The notes under the pieces were generated by a model, which saw only the letters and a program-made list of their open reading frames with translations, was not told where the DNA came from and ran no database searches. A program made the translations under genes and the position numbers. From a marine group bacterium Sva0996 bin134 (GTDB lineage: Bacteria > Actinomycetota > Acidimicrobiia > Acidimicrobiales > Bin134), in contig MPNQ01000001.1 in assembly GCA_002239105.1 (NCBI GenBank), forward strand, positions 62,001-126,000: 64,000 nt of DNA, written 5' to 3'. This document shows, one piece after another, positions 17,705 to 26,865 of this stretch. The stretch's first letter is position 1. The number at the start of each line of letters is the position of its first letter.

Positions 17705-18823
17705 ATGGCCGAGCGCCCTTCTAACGAGACGCCCTTTGAGCGGCTGGATCCTGCCCAAGTATCCAGCCAGAGCTTTGCCCTCACCCGCAAGGGCTTTGAC
17801 CAAAAGCAGGTCCAAGCCTATTTGGTGTCGGTGAGCAACCAGATTCAAGGTGGGCAGCAGCAAATCCGAGATCTGCGAGAACTGGTTGCCCAGACTGATA
17901 CGCAGTCTGAGCCGGAGGCCTCGTTCAGCTTGCAGGGAGTCAAGCTGCTTGGCAGCGATGTCGAGGCTTCTCGACGCCAAGGCCAAACCGAAGCAGGCGA
18001 CATGGCTACCCGGGCCCGTCTGCTGGCTGAGGAACTCCAGACGACGGTCGAAGGTCTGCGATCCCACCAGCAGGTCTCGGGTGTTGACCAGGTTGCCGAA
18101 CTGCTCGAGCAAGCGTACGAACAGGCACAAGCGGTAGCGGGAATGCTCCAAGAAGCTCGTGACCAGGCGGAGGCCGAGGTGGAACACGGTCGTGAAAAAG
18201 GCCGGGAGATTGTGGAGCAGGCCAAGTCCCTCCGGCTTACCGTGCTGCGGGACATGGCCCGTCGTCGCCAGTCGGCCCGGGCCCAGGTTGAGCGGCTGCG
18301 CGCCGGCCGCGACAAGCTAATGGCTACTTTGAGTGACGTCCGGAGCTCCATAGATCATTCGCTGGACTCGGCCAAGCTCTCGCTGACCGAGGCCAAGGTC
18401 ATGGCCGATGCCGCCGCCCGCCGGGTGGAGGACGAAGCCGAGCCCACCGACTTGGCCTTGTTGTCGGAACTGGACGATGCCCAAACCGTGGGGATGGTCC
18501 CCGACCTTGCCGCCGCGCCGGAAGCCCAAGTTCAACCAGAGCCTGTCGCGCCAATCGATGTCGAATCTTCTCTCGACGAACAAGAAGCCCAAGAAATCCA
18601 AGAATTCCAAGAAGACCAAGAAGCCCAAGAAGTAAATGAGGGCGTGACCATGCTGGCTTCAGTTGAGCCCGATCCAGTGGAAACCGCGGCTGACCATCCC
18701 GCGCTGGCCAGTGCTGACGACGGCCACGATGTAGACGCAATTTTCGCCCGACTTCGGTCCCAGAGCGACAAACAGCAAAAAGACGCTAAGGCCGCTGCTA
18801 AAGCCACCGCCGCCAAAGACTAG
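17705..18823 (+). CDS. DivIVA-domain coiled-coil protein
   Basis: A 372-residue cytoplasmic protein. The N-terminal DivIVA-like segment (22-45, FALTRKGFDQKQVQAYL) is followed by long coiled coil rich in Gln, Glu, Arg and Ala (about 45-250). The C-terminal third is low complexity with a Glu/Gln tract of period about three (DEQEAQEIQEFQEDQEAQE) and ends in a Lys/Ala tail. DivIVA proteins mark curved membrane and organise polar growth. Being next to mreB and membrane proteins suggests an envelope role. The ATG at 17705 lies 19 bp after the protease stop. Confidence 0.78.
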   Translation: MAERPSNETPFERLDPAQVSSQSFALTRKGFDQKQVQAYLVSVSNQIQGGQQQIRDLRELVAQTDTQSEPEASFSLQGVKLLGSDVEASRRQGQTEAGDMATRARLLAEELQTTVEGLRSHQQVSGVDQVAELLEQAYEQAQAVAGMLQEARDQAEAEVEHGREKGREIVEQAKSLRLTVLRDMARRRQSARAQVERLRAGRDKLMATLSDVRSSIDHSLDSAKLSLTEAKVMADAAARRVEDEAEPTDLALLSELDDAQTVGMVPDLAAAPEAQVQPEPVAPIDVESSLDEQEAQEIQEFQEDQEAQEVNEGVTMLASVEPDPVETAADHPALASADDGHDVDAIFARLRSQSDKQQKDAKAAAKATAAKD

Positions 18824-18835
18824 TCTGCGGTCGGT

Positions 18836-21817
18836 ATGCGAAATCCGCGAGAAGTGTTCAGTCCGCGCCCGCCATCGCGCCCGCGGTTTTCGCGCCGGTC
18901 CAAGATCATCGCCGCCCTCATTCTGGTGGTCTTGCTGGCCGCCATTCTGTCGTTGCGGGGCACGGCCCGCATGTGGACCGACTACCTGTGGTTCGACTCG
19001 CTGGGCCACGGGGATGTCTGGACCGAGATCTTGGTCTACAAGATCGTCTTGTCGGTCATCTTCATCGTCCTCTTCTTCCTGCTGCTGTACTCCAACCTCG
19101 CTATTGCCGACCGTTTGGCGCCCGCCACGCGCCCACCGGGGCCAGAAGAGGAGCTGATCCGCCACTATCACGAAGCAGTAGGCCATCGCCGTCGGTTGGT
19201 GAGCTTGGTGATAGCCGGACTGTTCGCTCTCATCGTGGGGGGCAGCACCGGCGGGGAGTGGCAGAAGGCCATCCTGTTCTTCAACAGCGTGGACTTCGGC
19301 ATGGAAGACCCGCAGTTCGGCCGAGACATCGGCTTTTACGTCTTCAGTCTGCCGTTCATCCAGTTCTTGATCAGCTGGATATTCAGAGCCTTCATCATCG
19401 TGGCGGTCATCACCGCCATCGCCCACTATGTGAACGGCGGCATCCGGGTGCAGACCACCGGGCAGCGGGTCACCCCCCAGGTGAAAGTCCACCTGTCGGT
19501 TCTGCTGGCCCTGATCGCCCTAACCCGGGCTGTGGGGTATTACTACGATCGATTCGGCCTCAACTTCTCCACCCGAGGGCCGGTGGACGGAGCCTCCTAC
19601 ACCGACGTGAACGCCCAGTTGCCCGCGCTCAACCTGCTGCTTTTGATCTCGGTGCTGTCGGCGGTATTGCTGGTGATCAACATCTGGCAGCGGGGCTGGG
19701 TGCTGCCGGTGACCGCGGTGGGTCTGTGGATGATCGTGGCCATCGTCATGGGTGCGATCTATCCGGCCATAATCCAGCGTTTCCAGGCCGAGCCGGAGGA
19801 GTCGCAGAAAGAGGCGGTCTACATCGAGCGCAACATCGGCGCCACCCGCTACGCCTTGGGCCTCGACGACGACGACGATCCCAAAAACGGCAGCGGGATA
19901 GTGACTGACCGGGAGTTCGATTTCGACACCGAGATCACCGATGAGGAGTTGGCCGGAAACCCCAGTGTGCTCAACATCCGGTTGCTGGACCCCGACATTG
20001 TGCCCAACGCCTTCCAGGTGGAGCAGTCTGAGCGCACCTTCTACACCTTCAACGGAGAAGTCGACGTCGACCGCTACGAAATTGATGGCCAGACCACCGA
20101 GGTGGTGATCGGCGCCCGCCAGCTCAACGTGGCCGACATCCCCCAGCAGTCCTGGGAGGGCCGCCACATTCAGTACACCCATGGCTACGGCGTGGCGATG
20201 GCCCCGGTGAACTCGGTCACCACCCAGGGGTCTCCCGATTTCGCGGTGGGCGACGTGCCGGTGGCAGACACTTCGAACTTCGAGTTTCGTCGGCCCCAGC
20301 TCTACATCGGGGAGAACCTCACCGGTTACGCCATCGTCGGGGCCTCGATTGATGAGGTGGACTACACCGCCGACAATGAGACGGTCACTTTCGCCTATGA
20401 CGGCGAGGACGGCGTGGGCATCGGGAGTTTTTTCCGTCAAGCAGCGTTTGCCCTGCGCTTTGGCGACATCAATCCGCTGATCTCCGGTTTCGTGGAAAGC
20501 GATTCCCGGATCATCTTCAACCGGGATCTGCGCCTCCGAGTGCAGAACCTGGCCCCGTTCTTGGAGCTGGACGCCGATCCCTATCCGGTGATCTCCGACG
20601 GGCGGGTGAAGTACATCATGGACGCCTACACCACGAGCGACCGGTATCCCTACGGTCAGAGCCCTGATGTGAGCGACCTCCCGTTGGGCAGCGGGCTGCG
20701 CAAGAAGTTCAATTATGTCCGCAACTCGGTGAAGGTGGTGGTTGACGCCTTCGACGGCACCACCACCTTCTACGTGATCGATCCCGACGATCCCATTATC
20801 CGGGCCTGGCGGAAGATATTCCCCGGCCTGTTCGAGGACTTCGATCAGATGCCCGCCGACCTCCAGGACCATCTGCGCTACCCGGAGGACTTGTTCCGGG
20901 TGCAGACAAGCATGTGGGCCCGCTACTTCATCATCGATTCCGAGACCTTCTACGCCAATTCGGTGACCTGGGCGGTGGCCCAGGATCCGGGTACCCGCAT
21001 CACCGCCCGAACGTTCGTTGATGAGCTGACCGAGGCTATAACCGCCGAAGAAACGGCTACTGCCGCCGCTACCCGTCAGCTCGAGCGGAGAATTCGGCCT
21101 TTCTACCAACTCCTCCAGCTCCCAGAAGAGGACGACCTGGACTTTGTGATCTTCCGACCGTTCGTGCCTATTTCCGGGGCAGGCGATGATGAGGACGAGC
21201 GCAAAGAGCTGACCGCCTTTATGGCGGCTAAGAGCGACATCGATGAGTACGGACAATTGGTGGTGTACAGGGTGCCGGGCACCAGCATCCCCGGTCCGAG
21301 CATCGTCGACGCCAAGATCCAGGCCGACACTGCAATCGCCGAAGAGTTCACCCTGCTGAACCAGCAAGGATCTACCGTGCTCCAAGGGAACCTGCTGATG
21401 ATTCCGGTGGGCGACTCGCTGTTGTTCGTGCGCCCGGTTTATGTGCAGGCCACCGGCGATACCGAGCTGCCTCAAGTGAAGCGAGTGATCGCCGGTGTCG
21501 GCAACGACGACGACTTCAGGCTTGTTATCCGCCCGACCCTGGACGAGGCCTTGACCGCCCTGTCCGGTCCCAACGGGCTTACGGGGCTCCCCGGCCAGCC
21601 ATCGGTGCCGGAAACAGACGGCGCTGAACCAGATCCCGCCCCCACCGACGCGCCATCGGTTACCGATGGGGCCCCAATAGACGCGGACACCCGGCAAGCT
21701 CTGAGCGAGCTGATCACTGAATTGCGAACCACCCAGGACTCCCTCGACGAGGACCGACTCCGCCTCGACGGCCTCATTGAGGAACTGGAGTCCCTCCTCA
21801 ACTCATCCGACGGCTAG
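18836..21817 (+). CDS. UPF0182 family membrane protein
   Basis: A 993-residue protein matching the actinobacterial UPF0182 family (Rv3193c-like). After a basic Pro/Arg-rich N-terminus come about seven hydrophobic helices (to about residue 320), then a large, probably extracytoplasmic domain with FQVEQSERTFYTFNGEVDVDRY and a run of conserved aromatic motifs. The C-terminus has a Pro/Asp/Thr-rich linker and a helical end (about 955-993). Function is not established. The start ATG is 12 bp after the DivIVA-like gene. Confidence 0.9.
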   Translation: MRNPREVFSPRPPSRPRFSRRSKIIAALILVVLLAAILSLRGTARMWTDYLWFDSLGHGDVWTEILVYKIVLSVIFIVLFFLLLYSNLAIADRLAPATRPPGPEEELIRHYHEAVGHRRRLVSLVIAGLFALIVGGSTGGEWQKAILFFNSVDFGMEDPQFGRDIGFYVFSLPFIQFLISWIFRAFIIVAVITAIAHYVNGGIRVQTTGQRVTPQVKVHLSVLLALIALTRAVGYYYDRFGLNFSTRGPVDGASYTDVNAQLPALNLLLLISVLSAVLLVINIWQRGWVLPVTAVGLWMIVAIVMGAIYPAIIQRFQAEPEESQKEAVYIERNIGATRYALGLDDDDDPKNGSGIVTDREFDFDTEITDEELAGNPSVLNIRLLDPDIVPNAFQVEQSERTFYTFNGEVDVDRYEIDGQTTEVVIGARQLNVADIPQQSWEGRHIQYTHGYGVAMAPVNSVTTQGSPDFAVGDVPVADTSNFEFRRPQLYIGENLTGYAIVGASIDEVDYTADNETVTFAYDGEDGVGIGSFFRQAAFALRFGDINPLISGFVESDSRIIFNRDLRLRVQNLAPFLELDADPYPVISDGRVKYIMDAYTTSDRYPYGQSPDVSDLPLGSGLRKKFNYVRNSVKVVVDAFDGTTTFYVIDPDDPIIRAWRKIFPGLFEDFDQMPADLQDHLRYPEDLFRVQTSMWARYFIIDSETFYANSVTWAVAQDPGTRITARTFVDELTEAITAEETATAAATRQLERRIRPFYQLLQLPEEDDLDFVIFRPFVPISGAGDDEDERKELTAFMAAKSDIDEYGQLVVYRVPGTSIPGPSIVDAKIQADTAIAEEFTLLNQQGSTVLQGNLLMIPVGDSLLFVRPVYVQATGDTELPQVKRVIAGVGNDDDFRLVIRPTLDEALTALSGPNGLTGLPGQPSVPETDGAEPDPAPTDAPSVTDGAPIDADTRQALSELITELRTTQDSLDEDRLRLDGLIEELESLLNSSDG

Positions 21818-21860
21818 CCCGCGCTCAGTCTGCCGCAGGGTCGGGCTGGTCGTAGGGCGC

Positions 21861-22331
21861 TCAGTCGAGCAGGACGTTGTCGGGACGGGGAGTGCCCTGG
21901 GCTTCGAGCAGGTAGTAGTAGCCCATCAACACGGTTTGGCCGTCGGTGATGCTCTCGATATTGCCCTCGGCGTCCATGTTCAAGTTGGCGCCCCAGATGG
22001 CGAAGAACACCTCGGTGGTCTCGGTGTTGTCTTCAGGGGTATACAGCGTGTGGATGGAGCCGGCCGGCTCATAGAGGAACGACCCGGCCCGGTTCAGAAA
22101 ATCGCTCTCCTTGTATCCCCAGGCCCCGGCGCTGGTGTAGGCGAACACTTGGCCGGTGTGCTTGTGGGTCTGCACCGAGTAGTCCGGCGGGAACTGGTTC
22201 TTGATGACCCACAATCCCTCGCTCTCTTTGATTTGGAGCACTTTGAGGCCGATGCCGTCTTCGCCGTAGGCCCAGGGGAGGTCATCCTCTCCGATGTGCT
22301 GGGCGGTGGGGGCAACCATCATGTCAAGCAT
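21861..22331 (-). CDS. Cupin-domain protein, dihydroxyacetophenone dioxygenase-like
   Basis: A 156-residue single cupin. The metal-binding histidines are visible in QTHKHTGQVFAY (motif 1) and GSIHTLYTP (motif 2), with Gly and aromatic residues placed as in 2,4'-dihydroxyacetophenone dioxygenase-type cupins. The substrate is uncertain; the family resemblance is by motif and length only. It is encoded alone, 46 bp after the ABC exporter cluster and convergent with the UPF0182 gene. Confidence 0.72.
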   Translation of the reverse strand: MLDMMVAPTAQHIGEDDLPWAYGEDGIGLKVLQIKESEGLWVIKNQFPPDYSVQTHKHTGQVFAYTSAGAWGYKESDFLNRAGSFLYEPAGSIHTLYTPEDNTETTEVFFAIWGANLNMDAEGNIESITDGQTVLMGYYYLLEAQGTPRPDNVLLD

Positions 22332-22377
22332 GGGGGAATCTTACGCCCCCGTTTGGCGGGTAGCCCCTAGCGGCGGA

Positions 22378-23076
22378 TCAGTCGATCTCGGTGCGGGACA
22401 GGCGCCAGGAGGTGTAGATCAGCCCGGCCACGCCCACGGCCAGCGGAACGACATACGACGTCAACGTGGATCGGTCGGCCAGCCGCATTTCCACTCCGGT
22501 GGCGTCAGACAAGATGCTCATGGGGTAGCTGCGCACCGACAGGCGGGCAAACCAGTCGCCCAACCGCGACAACAACAGCTCCCAGATGGCGATGTAGCCC
22601 AGGCCGACCAACAGGGACCGCTTGAACCGCAGCCCCAAAGCCAAGAAGATCCCCGAATAGGCGAACACCGCCAGGGCGGTGGCTACCGCGGTGGCTACTA
22701 GGAGGTCGCCTACGCCGGTGATGGCCGCAGCCACGGTCATGACCGCCACCACAATGGGGCCTACCACGCTTATGACTGCCGCGAAGGCAGCGGTGGCCAC
22801 GGAGTAGCGAGGAACAGGTCGGAGCCACACGTACACCAGGGTGCGGTCTTCCACCAGATTTCCCAGCGCAGCCGAGCCCAAAGCCAAGGCGATGAACGGA
22901 GCGAAGATGTTGGTCCCGAATGTGCCCATGCTGAGGGTGGCGACCTCAACTGGATCGTCGGCGACTCGGGCGACGAAGGCCAACAAGATGGCCACGCCGC
23001 TCAGCCCAGCCAAAGCCAGCAGCCGGCCGGTGCTGATCTGGCTGCGGACCACCACCCGAAAGATGTGGGGGTTCAC
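22378..23076 (-). CDS. ABC-2 type transporter permease
   Basis: A 232-residue membrane protein with about six hydrophobic segments and no ATPase motif. It starts with MNPHIFRVVVRSQISTGR, as short ABC-2 permeases do, and is the last gene of a four-gene cluster: ATPase, permease, ATPase, permease. The GTG at 23076 follows a 23-bp tandem duplication that contains its likely ribosome-binding site (GGAG). Substrate unknown; it probably pairs with the ATPase at 23119. Confidence 0.82.
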   Translation of the reverse strand: MNPHIFRVVVRSQISTGRLLALAGLSGVAILLAFVARVADDPVEVATLSMGTFGTNIFAPFIALALGSAALGNLVEDRTLVYVWLRPVPRYSVATAAFAAVISVVGPIVVAVMTVAAAITGVGDLLVATAVATALAVFAYSGIFLALGLRFKRSLLVGLGYIAIWELLLSRLGDWFARLSVRSYPMSILSDATGVEMRLADRSTLTSYVVPLAVGVAGLIYTSWRLSRTEID

Positions 23077-23079
23077 TGG

Positions 23080-23124
23080 GTCTCCAGATGCGTTATCACT
23101 GAGTCTCCAGATGCGTTATCACTG
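23080..23124. repeat. 23-bp tandem duplication at an ABC gene junction
   Basis: A 22-nt sequence at 23080-23101 recurs exactly at 23103-23124, period 23. On the minus strand each unit reads from CAGTGATAACGC to TCTGGAGAC, so the duplication spans the stop codon of the ATPase gene and the GGAG before the downstream permease. It therefore doubles the stop/ribosome-binding-site block without altering either protein. Confidence 0.9.
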
Positions 23125-24054
23125 GCCCACCAGGTATCGGAAGACGCTTTCCAAGTCGTCGTCAAGCGGTCGCAACTCCAGAAGCGAGGCATCGCGGTCG
23201 CGAGCCATCGGGGCTACCGCTCGTCGGAATGCCGCGGGCTCGGTGGTGTCCACCACTACGCAATCAGTCCCCTCCAAGCGGCACCCTGAGATAGCGCCGC
23301 TCTCTAGGAGCGCGGTGGCCAGCACCCGGGGCCGATCGGTGCGGATGCTGATGCGCAGCGGCCGGTCGTCCATCAGGTTGCGGATGTCCCGGAAGTCTCC
23401 CTCGGCGGCCAGCCGCCCCTGGGCGATCACCAGCACCCGGGAGCCGAATCGCTCCACCTCGTCGAGCACATGGCTGGACACGATCACGCACTTGCCCTCG
23501 TCCCCCAGCCGGTGGAAGAGCTGGATCATCTCCCGCCGCTGTCGGGGGTCGAGGCCGGTGAGCGGTTCGTCCAGGGCGATCACCAGGGGATCGTGGACGA
23601 CGGCCTGGGCCAGCTTGATGCGCTGGCGCATGCCCTTGGAGTAAGTGGACAGCCTTCGGGTGTCGTCGGGATCGAGTTCTACCGTTTGAATGGCCCGGCG
23701 GGCGGCTTCGACGGGGTTTGCGACCTGGTGCAGCTGAGCGGCCAGCTCCACGAACTCACGACCGCTCAGGTAGTCGAGCAGCGACTCCTGCTGGGGGGCC
23801 ATGCCGATGCGCCCCAGCACGGCCACGTCGGCGCGGGGGTTTTTGCCCAGCACGGTCACCGTCCCGTTGGACGGTCGAGCCAAACCGCACATCATCCGCA
23901 GCAGGGTGGACTTGCCCGCGCCGTTGGGTCCCAGCAGTGCGGTGACCCCGGCCCCGATGCTGAAGCTCACGTCGGACACCGCCACCAAGTCGCCGAACCA
24001 CTTCGAGACGTTGGCGGCCTGCACCATGGGCGGCGGGCTGGCTTGGGTGCTCAT
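23119..24054 (-). CDS. ABC exporter ATP-binding protein
   Basis: A 311-residue ATPase with Walker A GPNGAGKST, signature YSKGMRQR, Walker B LVIALDEP and the switch SSHVLDEVE. The C-terminal extension after about residue 215 is typical of ABC-2 type (CcmA/NatA-like) ATPases. The signature has YSKGM instead of LSGG, a common variation in this group. It overlaps the upstream permease stop by 4 nt and precedes another permease, suggesting one export complex. Confidence 0.88.
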   Translation of the reverse strand: MSTQASPPPMVQAANVSKWFGDLVAVSDVSFSIGAGVTALLGPNGAGKSTLLRMMCGLARPSNGTVTVLGKNPRADVAVLGRIGMAPQQESLLDYLSGREFVELAAQLHQVANPVEAARRAIQTVELDPDDTRRLSTYSKGMRQRIKLAQAVVHDPLVIALDEPLTGLDPRQRREMIQLFHRLGDEGKCVIVSSHVLDEVERFGSRVLVIAQGRLAAEGDFRDIRNLMDDRPLRISIRTDRPRVLATALLESGAISGCRLEGTDCVVVDTTEPAAFRRAVAPMARDRDASLLELRPLDDDLESVFRYLVGQ

Positions 24055-24923
24055 CCGGCTACCTCAATTCGCTGGTATCGCCAGCGGGCGAACGCTCCAA
24101 AGGCTGCGATGAGCCCAATGAGCGTCGCGAATATCGGCCAGGTATCTACTTCACCTAGGGGCGCTCCTTCAGGGTCGCCCTCTCCGAAGATGCGGAAGAC
24201 GGCCTCGAAGGGCAGGCCGACCAAGTTGAACAGGGCATACGAGTCGTGAAGGTCAGCGCCTTGGGTAAGGCCGTCTCCTACCGCCGAGCTGGCCAACAAG
24301 CCGACGAAAATGCCCACACTGGCCAGGGAGCGGCGGCTGGTGAGGCTGGACACTGCCAGCGACAGTGCCGTCCAGAAAACGGCCAGAGCAGCTCCCGACG
24401 CCAAGATTCGGCCCAGCTCGGCCAGCCAGCCGCTCACCCCATCGGGTCCGGCGTCGGCCAGGGTGTAGGCGATGAGCATCAACAGCGGAGGCCCCAAGGT
24501 CATGGTGCCCAGCACGGCGGCGATGGCCGCGGCCTTGGCCACCAGATAGGTGTCTCGGCTCAGCGGCGATGCCAGGTACAACCCCAGCATGCCGCTCCGG
24601 CGATCGGTGCATACCGCCTCCGGGGCGACGAACGCCGCGAACAAGAAGAGGGCGCCAGTGATGAATCCGTAGTAGTCGGCCGAGGATTCCAGCCCTAATT
24701 CGTCTCCTCGAGGCAAGAAAGCGGCGATGCCGATGAACACGATGGCGGGAATGAACGAGATCAACAAGGCGATGGCAGGAAGGACCTTCTGCCAATTGGA
24801 CCGCTTCAAGCCCAGCACCCGCTGCACGGTGTGGTAGCTCAGATTGGCCATGGCGCGGCCTGGACCGTGACGAGGCCCGTCGTAGGCCATATAACCGCGG
24901 TCGTGGATGCGGGCCTCGGTCAT
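24051..24923 (-). CDS. ABC-2 type transporter permease
   Basis: A 290-residue membrane protein with an N-terminal cytoplasmic segment (HDRGYMAYDGPRHG) and about six hydrophobic helices. The ATG at 24923 overlaps the stop of the upstream ATPase gene (ATGA), and its own end overlaps the next ATPase start. EAVCTDRRSGMLGLYLASPLSRDTYLVAK is typical of ABC-2 permeases of the NatB/YhaP kind. Substrate unknown. Confidence 0.82.
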   Translation of the reverse strand: MTEARIHDRGYMAYDGPRHGPGRAMANLSYHTVQRVLGLKRSNWQKVLPAIALLISFIPAIVFIGIAAFLPRGDELGLESSADYYGFITGALFLFAAFVAPEAVCTDRRSGMLGLYLASPLSRDTYLVAKAAAIAAVLGTMTLGPPLLMLIAYTLADAGPDGVSGWLAELGRILASGAALAVFWTALSLAVSSLTSRRSLASVGIFVGLLASSAVGDGLTQGADLHDSYALFNLVGLPFEAVFRIFGEGDPEGAPLGEVDTWPIFATLIGLIAAFGAFARWRYQRIEVAG

Positions 24924-25825
24924 TGGGATGCCTCTATGAACACGTCTTCGAGAGTGGTGCGGCGAGGCTCCAGCCGACGCAGGCCCAGCCCCAGATCTGC
25001 CACCAAGTCTCTGATCAGATCGGAGGCCGAATCGACGCCGGACACTATGAGAGAGTGGCCGTCGACGGCTGCTGCTGCCCCCCGAGCGACCAGCGCAGCC
25101 GCCAGTGGTTCGGGGTCGGAGTCCAGTTCCACCTTGAACCCCGATGCAGCTGCGCCCAGATCCTGGAGAGTGCCGCTGTGGCCCACCATTCCGTTGGCCA
25201 GGATCACCACCGAGTCGCACACCCGCTCCACTTCCTCAAGCAGATGCGACGACAGCAGGATGTCTATGCCGAATTCGCTACCAACCCTGCGGATGAGGGC
25301 CAGCATGTCGTCGCGCTGCACTGGGTCGAGCCCGTCGGTGGGCTCGTCGAGCAGCAGAAGGTCGGGATCGTGGGCCAGGGCTTGGGCCATCTTCACCCGC
25401 TGACGCTGTCCGGTTGACATAGTGCCGATGGGGCGGAACCGCTCCTCGCCCAAGCCCACCTGCCATAAGGCGTTGCTAGCCCTCTCGGTGGCGACCCGCC
25501 GGGGCAGGCCGTGGAGCTGGGCAATGTGGCGCACCAGGTCGGCGGCCTGCACGTCGCCGGGCAGGTCATGGTGCTCGGGGGCATAGCCCAGCCGGGTTCG
25601 CAACTCAGGGCCGCTCCGGTCGGGGTCTACCCCCAGCACTTTGAGTTTGCCGCCTTGGCGGGGGCGCAGTCCCAGGATCAGGCCCATGAAGGTGCTCTTG
25701 CCGGCGCCGTTGGGCCCCAGCAGCCCGGTGATGCCCTTCCCGACCTCGCAGTTCAGGCCCTGGAGTACGTGGTTTGAGCCGTAGCTCTTCTGCACTCCAC
25801 GAGCAGAAATGACGATGTCGGACAC
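24920..25825 (-). CDS. ABC exporter ATP-binding protein
   Basis: A 301-residue ATPase: Walker A GPNGAGKST, signature MSTGQRQRV, Walker B LLLLDEP and SSHLLEEVE. The GTG at 25825 (VSDIVISARGVQKSYG) is chosen because the ABC fold starts there; the open frame runs to 25978, but that extension covers the 3' end of the neighbouring oppF-like gene and has no domain. It is the first gene of the four-gene cluster and is coupled to the permease by ATGA. Confidence 0.86.
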   Translation of the reverse strand: MSDIVISARGVQKSYGSNHVLQGLNCEVGKGITGLLGPNGAGKSTFMGLILGLRPRQGGKLKVLGVDPDRSGPELRTRLGYAPEHHDLPGDVQAADLVRHIAQLHGLPRRVATERASNALWQVGLGEERFRPIGTMSTGQRQRVKMAQALAHDPDLLLLDEPTDGLDPVQRDDMLALIRRVGSEFGIDILLSSHLLEEVERVCDSVVILANGMVGHSGTLQDLGAAASGFKVELDSDPEPLAAALVARGAAAAVDGHSLIVSGVDSASDLIRDLVADLGLGLRRLEPRRTTLEDVFIEASQ

Positions 25826-25836
25826 TGGGCGAAACC

Positions 25837-26865
25837 CTATCCCTGCTCGGACCCCATTAGGTCGTCGGGGGTAGGGAAGTGGCAGGCAACCGGGTGTCCG
25901 ATCCCCAGGTCGAGCAACTCGGGGTCGTATTCGGTGCATATCGACTCCGCCTTCCAGCATCGGGTGCGAAATCGGCACCCTGAAGGGGGCGAGGCCGGGT
26001 TTGGTGCGTCGCCTTCAAGCACGATGCGTCGGCGCCGCTTCTCGAGCTTGGGATCGGGAATCGGAACGGCCGACAGCAATGCCTGGGTGTAGGGATGGGC
26101 CGGGGTTTCGTACACTTCCGGACCGGTACCCGTCTCCACGATCCGCCCCAGATACATCACCGCCACACGGTCGGAGATGTGGCGGACCACTGAAAGGTCG
26201 TGGGCCACAAACAGGTAGGTGAGTCCCATTTGGCGCTGGAGGTCTTCCAGCAGGTTGAGCACCCCGGCTTGGATGCTCACGTCGAGGGCCGACACTGGCT
26301 CATCCAGGATGATCAAGTCAGGCTCGAGGGCCAGGGCTCGAGCGATGCCGATGCGCTGGCGCTGGCCCCCAGAGAACTCGTGGGGGTAGCGGTTGCCGTG
26401 CTCTGGGCGCAGCCCGACCAGCTCCAGCAGTTCGCCCACCCGGGCCCCGATGTCACTGGTTGTGCGGTGGATGCGCAGAGGCTCGGAGATGATGGCCGAC
26501 ACCGTCATGCGGGGGTCGAGTGAAGCCATCGGGTCTTGGTAGACGATCTGCATGTTTCGCCGCATGGCCTGAAGCTGGCGGCGGCTCAGCCCAGCCAGCT
26601 CTTGGCCTTTGAATCGAACCGACCCCGAGGTGGGCTGGATGAGGCGGAGGATGCAGCGGGCGATGGTGGATTTGCCAGACCCCGATTCGCCCACCAGACC
26701 CAGGGTCTCGCCCCGATTGATGTGCAGCGACACACCGTTTACTGCCTGGACCATCCCTACTGTCCGGCGTATGGCGCCTTTGGATCGGATCGGGAAATCC
26801 TTGACCAGGTCGGTGACTTCCAGCAGAGGGGTTGTTTCAACCGGCAGGTCGGCAGGGCTAGACAT
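25837..26865 (-). CDS. Oligopeptide/dipeptide ABC transporter ATP-binding protein, DppF/OppF type
   Basis: A 342-residue ATPase with Walker [10 protein letters not shown], signature FSGGQRQR, Walker B LIILDEP and the C-terminal oligopeptide-ABC extension (HPYTQALLSAVPIPDP and a Cys-containing tail, RFRTRCWKAESICTEYDPEL) that can bind an iron-sulfur cluster in some homologues. It overlaps the DppD-type gene start-to-stop by 8 nt. Last gene of the five-gene importer. Confidence 0.92.
   Translation of the reverse strand: MSSPADLPVETTPLLEVTDLVKDFPIRSKGAIRRTVGMVQAVNGVSLHINRGETLGLVGESGSGKSTIARCILRLIQPTSGSVRFKGQELAGLSRRQLQAMRRNMQIVYQDPMASLDPRMTVSAIISEPLRIHRTTSDIGARVGELLELVGLRPEHGNRYPHEFSGGQRQRIGIARALALEPDLIILDEPVSALDVSIQAGVLNLLEDLQRQMGLTYLFVAHDLSVVRHISDRVAVMYLGRIVETGTGPEVYETPAHPYTQALLSAVPIPDPKLEKRRRRIVLEGDAPNPASPPSGCRFRTRCWKAESICTEYDPELLDLGIGHPVACHFPTPDDLMGSEQG

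Noticed and set aside
19520..21697. 725-codon open frame on the minus strand inside the UPF0182 gene
   Set aside because: It mirrors a clear coding gene with family motifs; such long antisense frames are expected in high-GC DNA and it shows no domain.
23080..23124. CRISPR-like repeat
   Set aside because: Only two contiguous units without spacers and no cas genes in the window.
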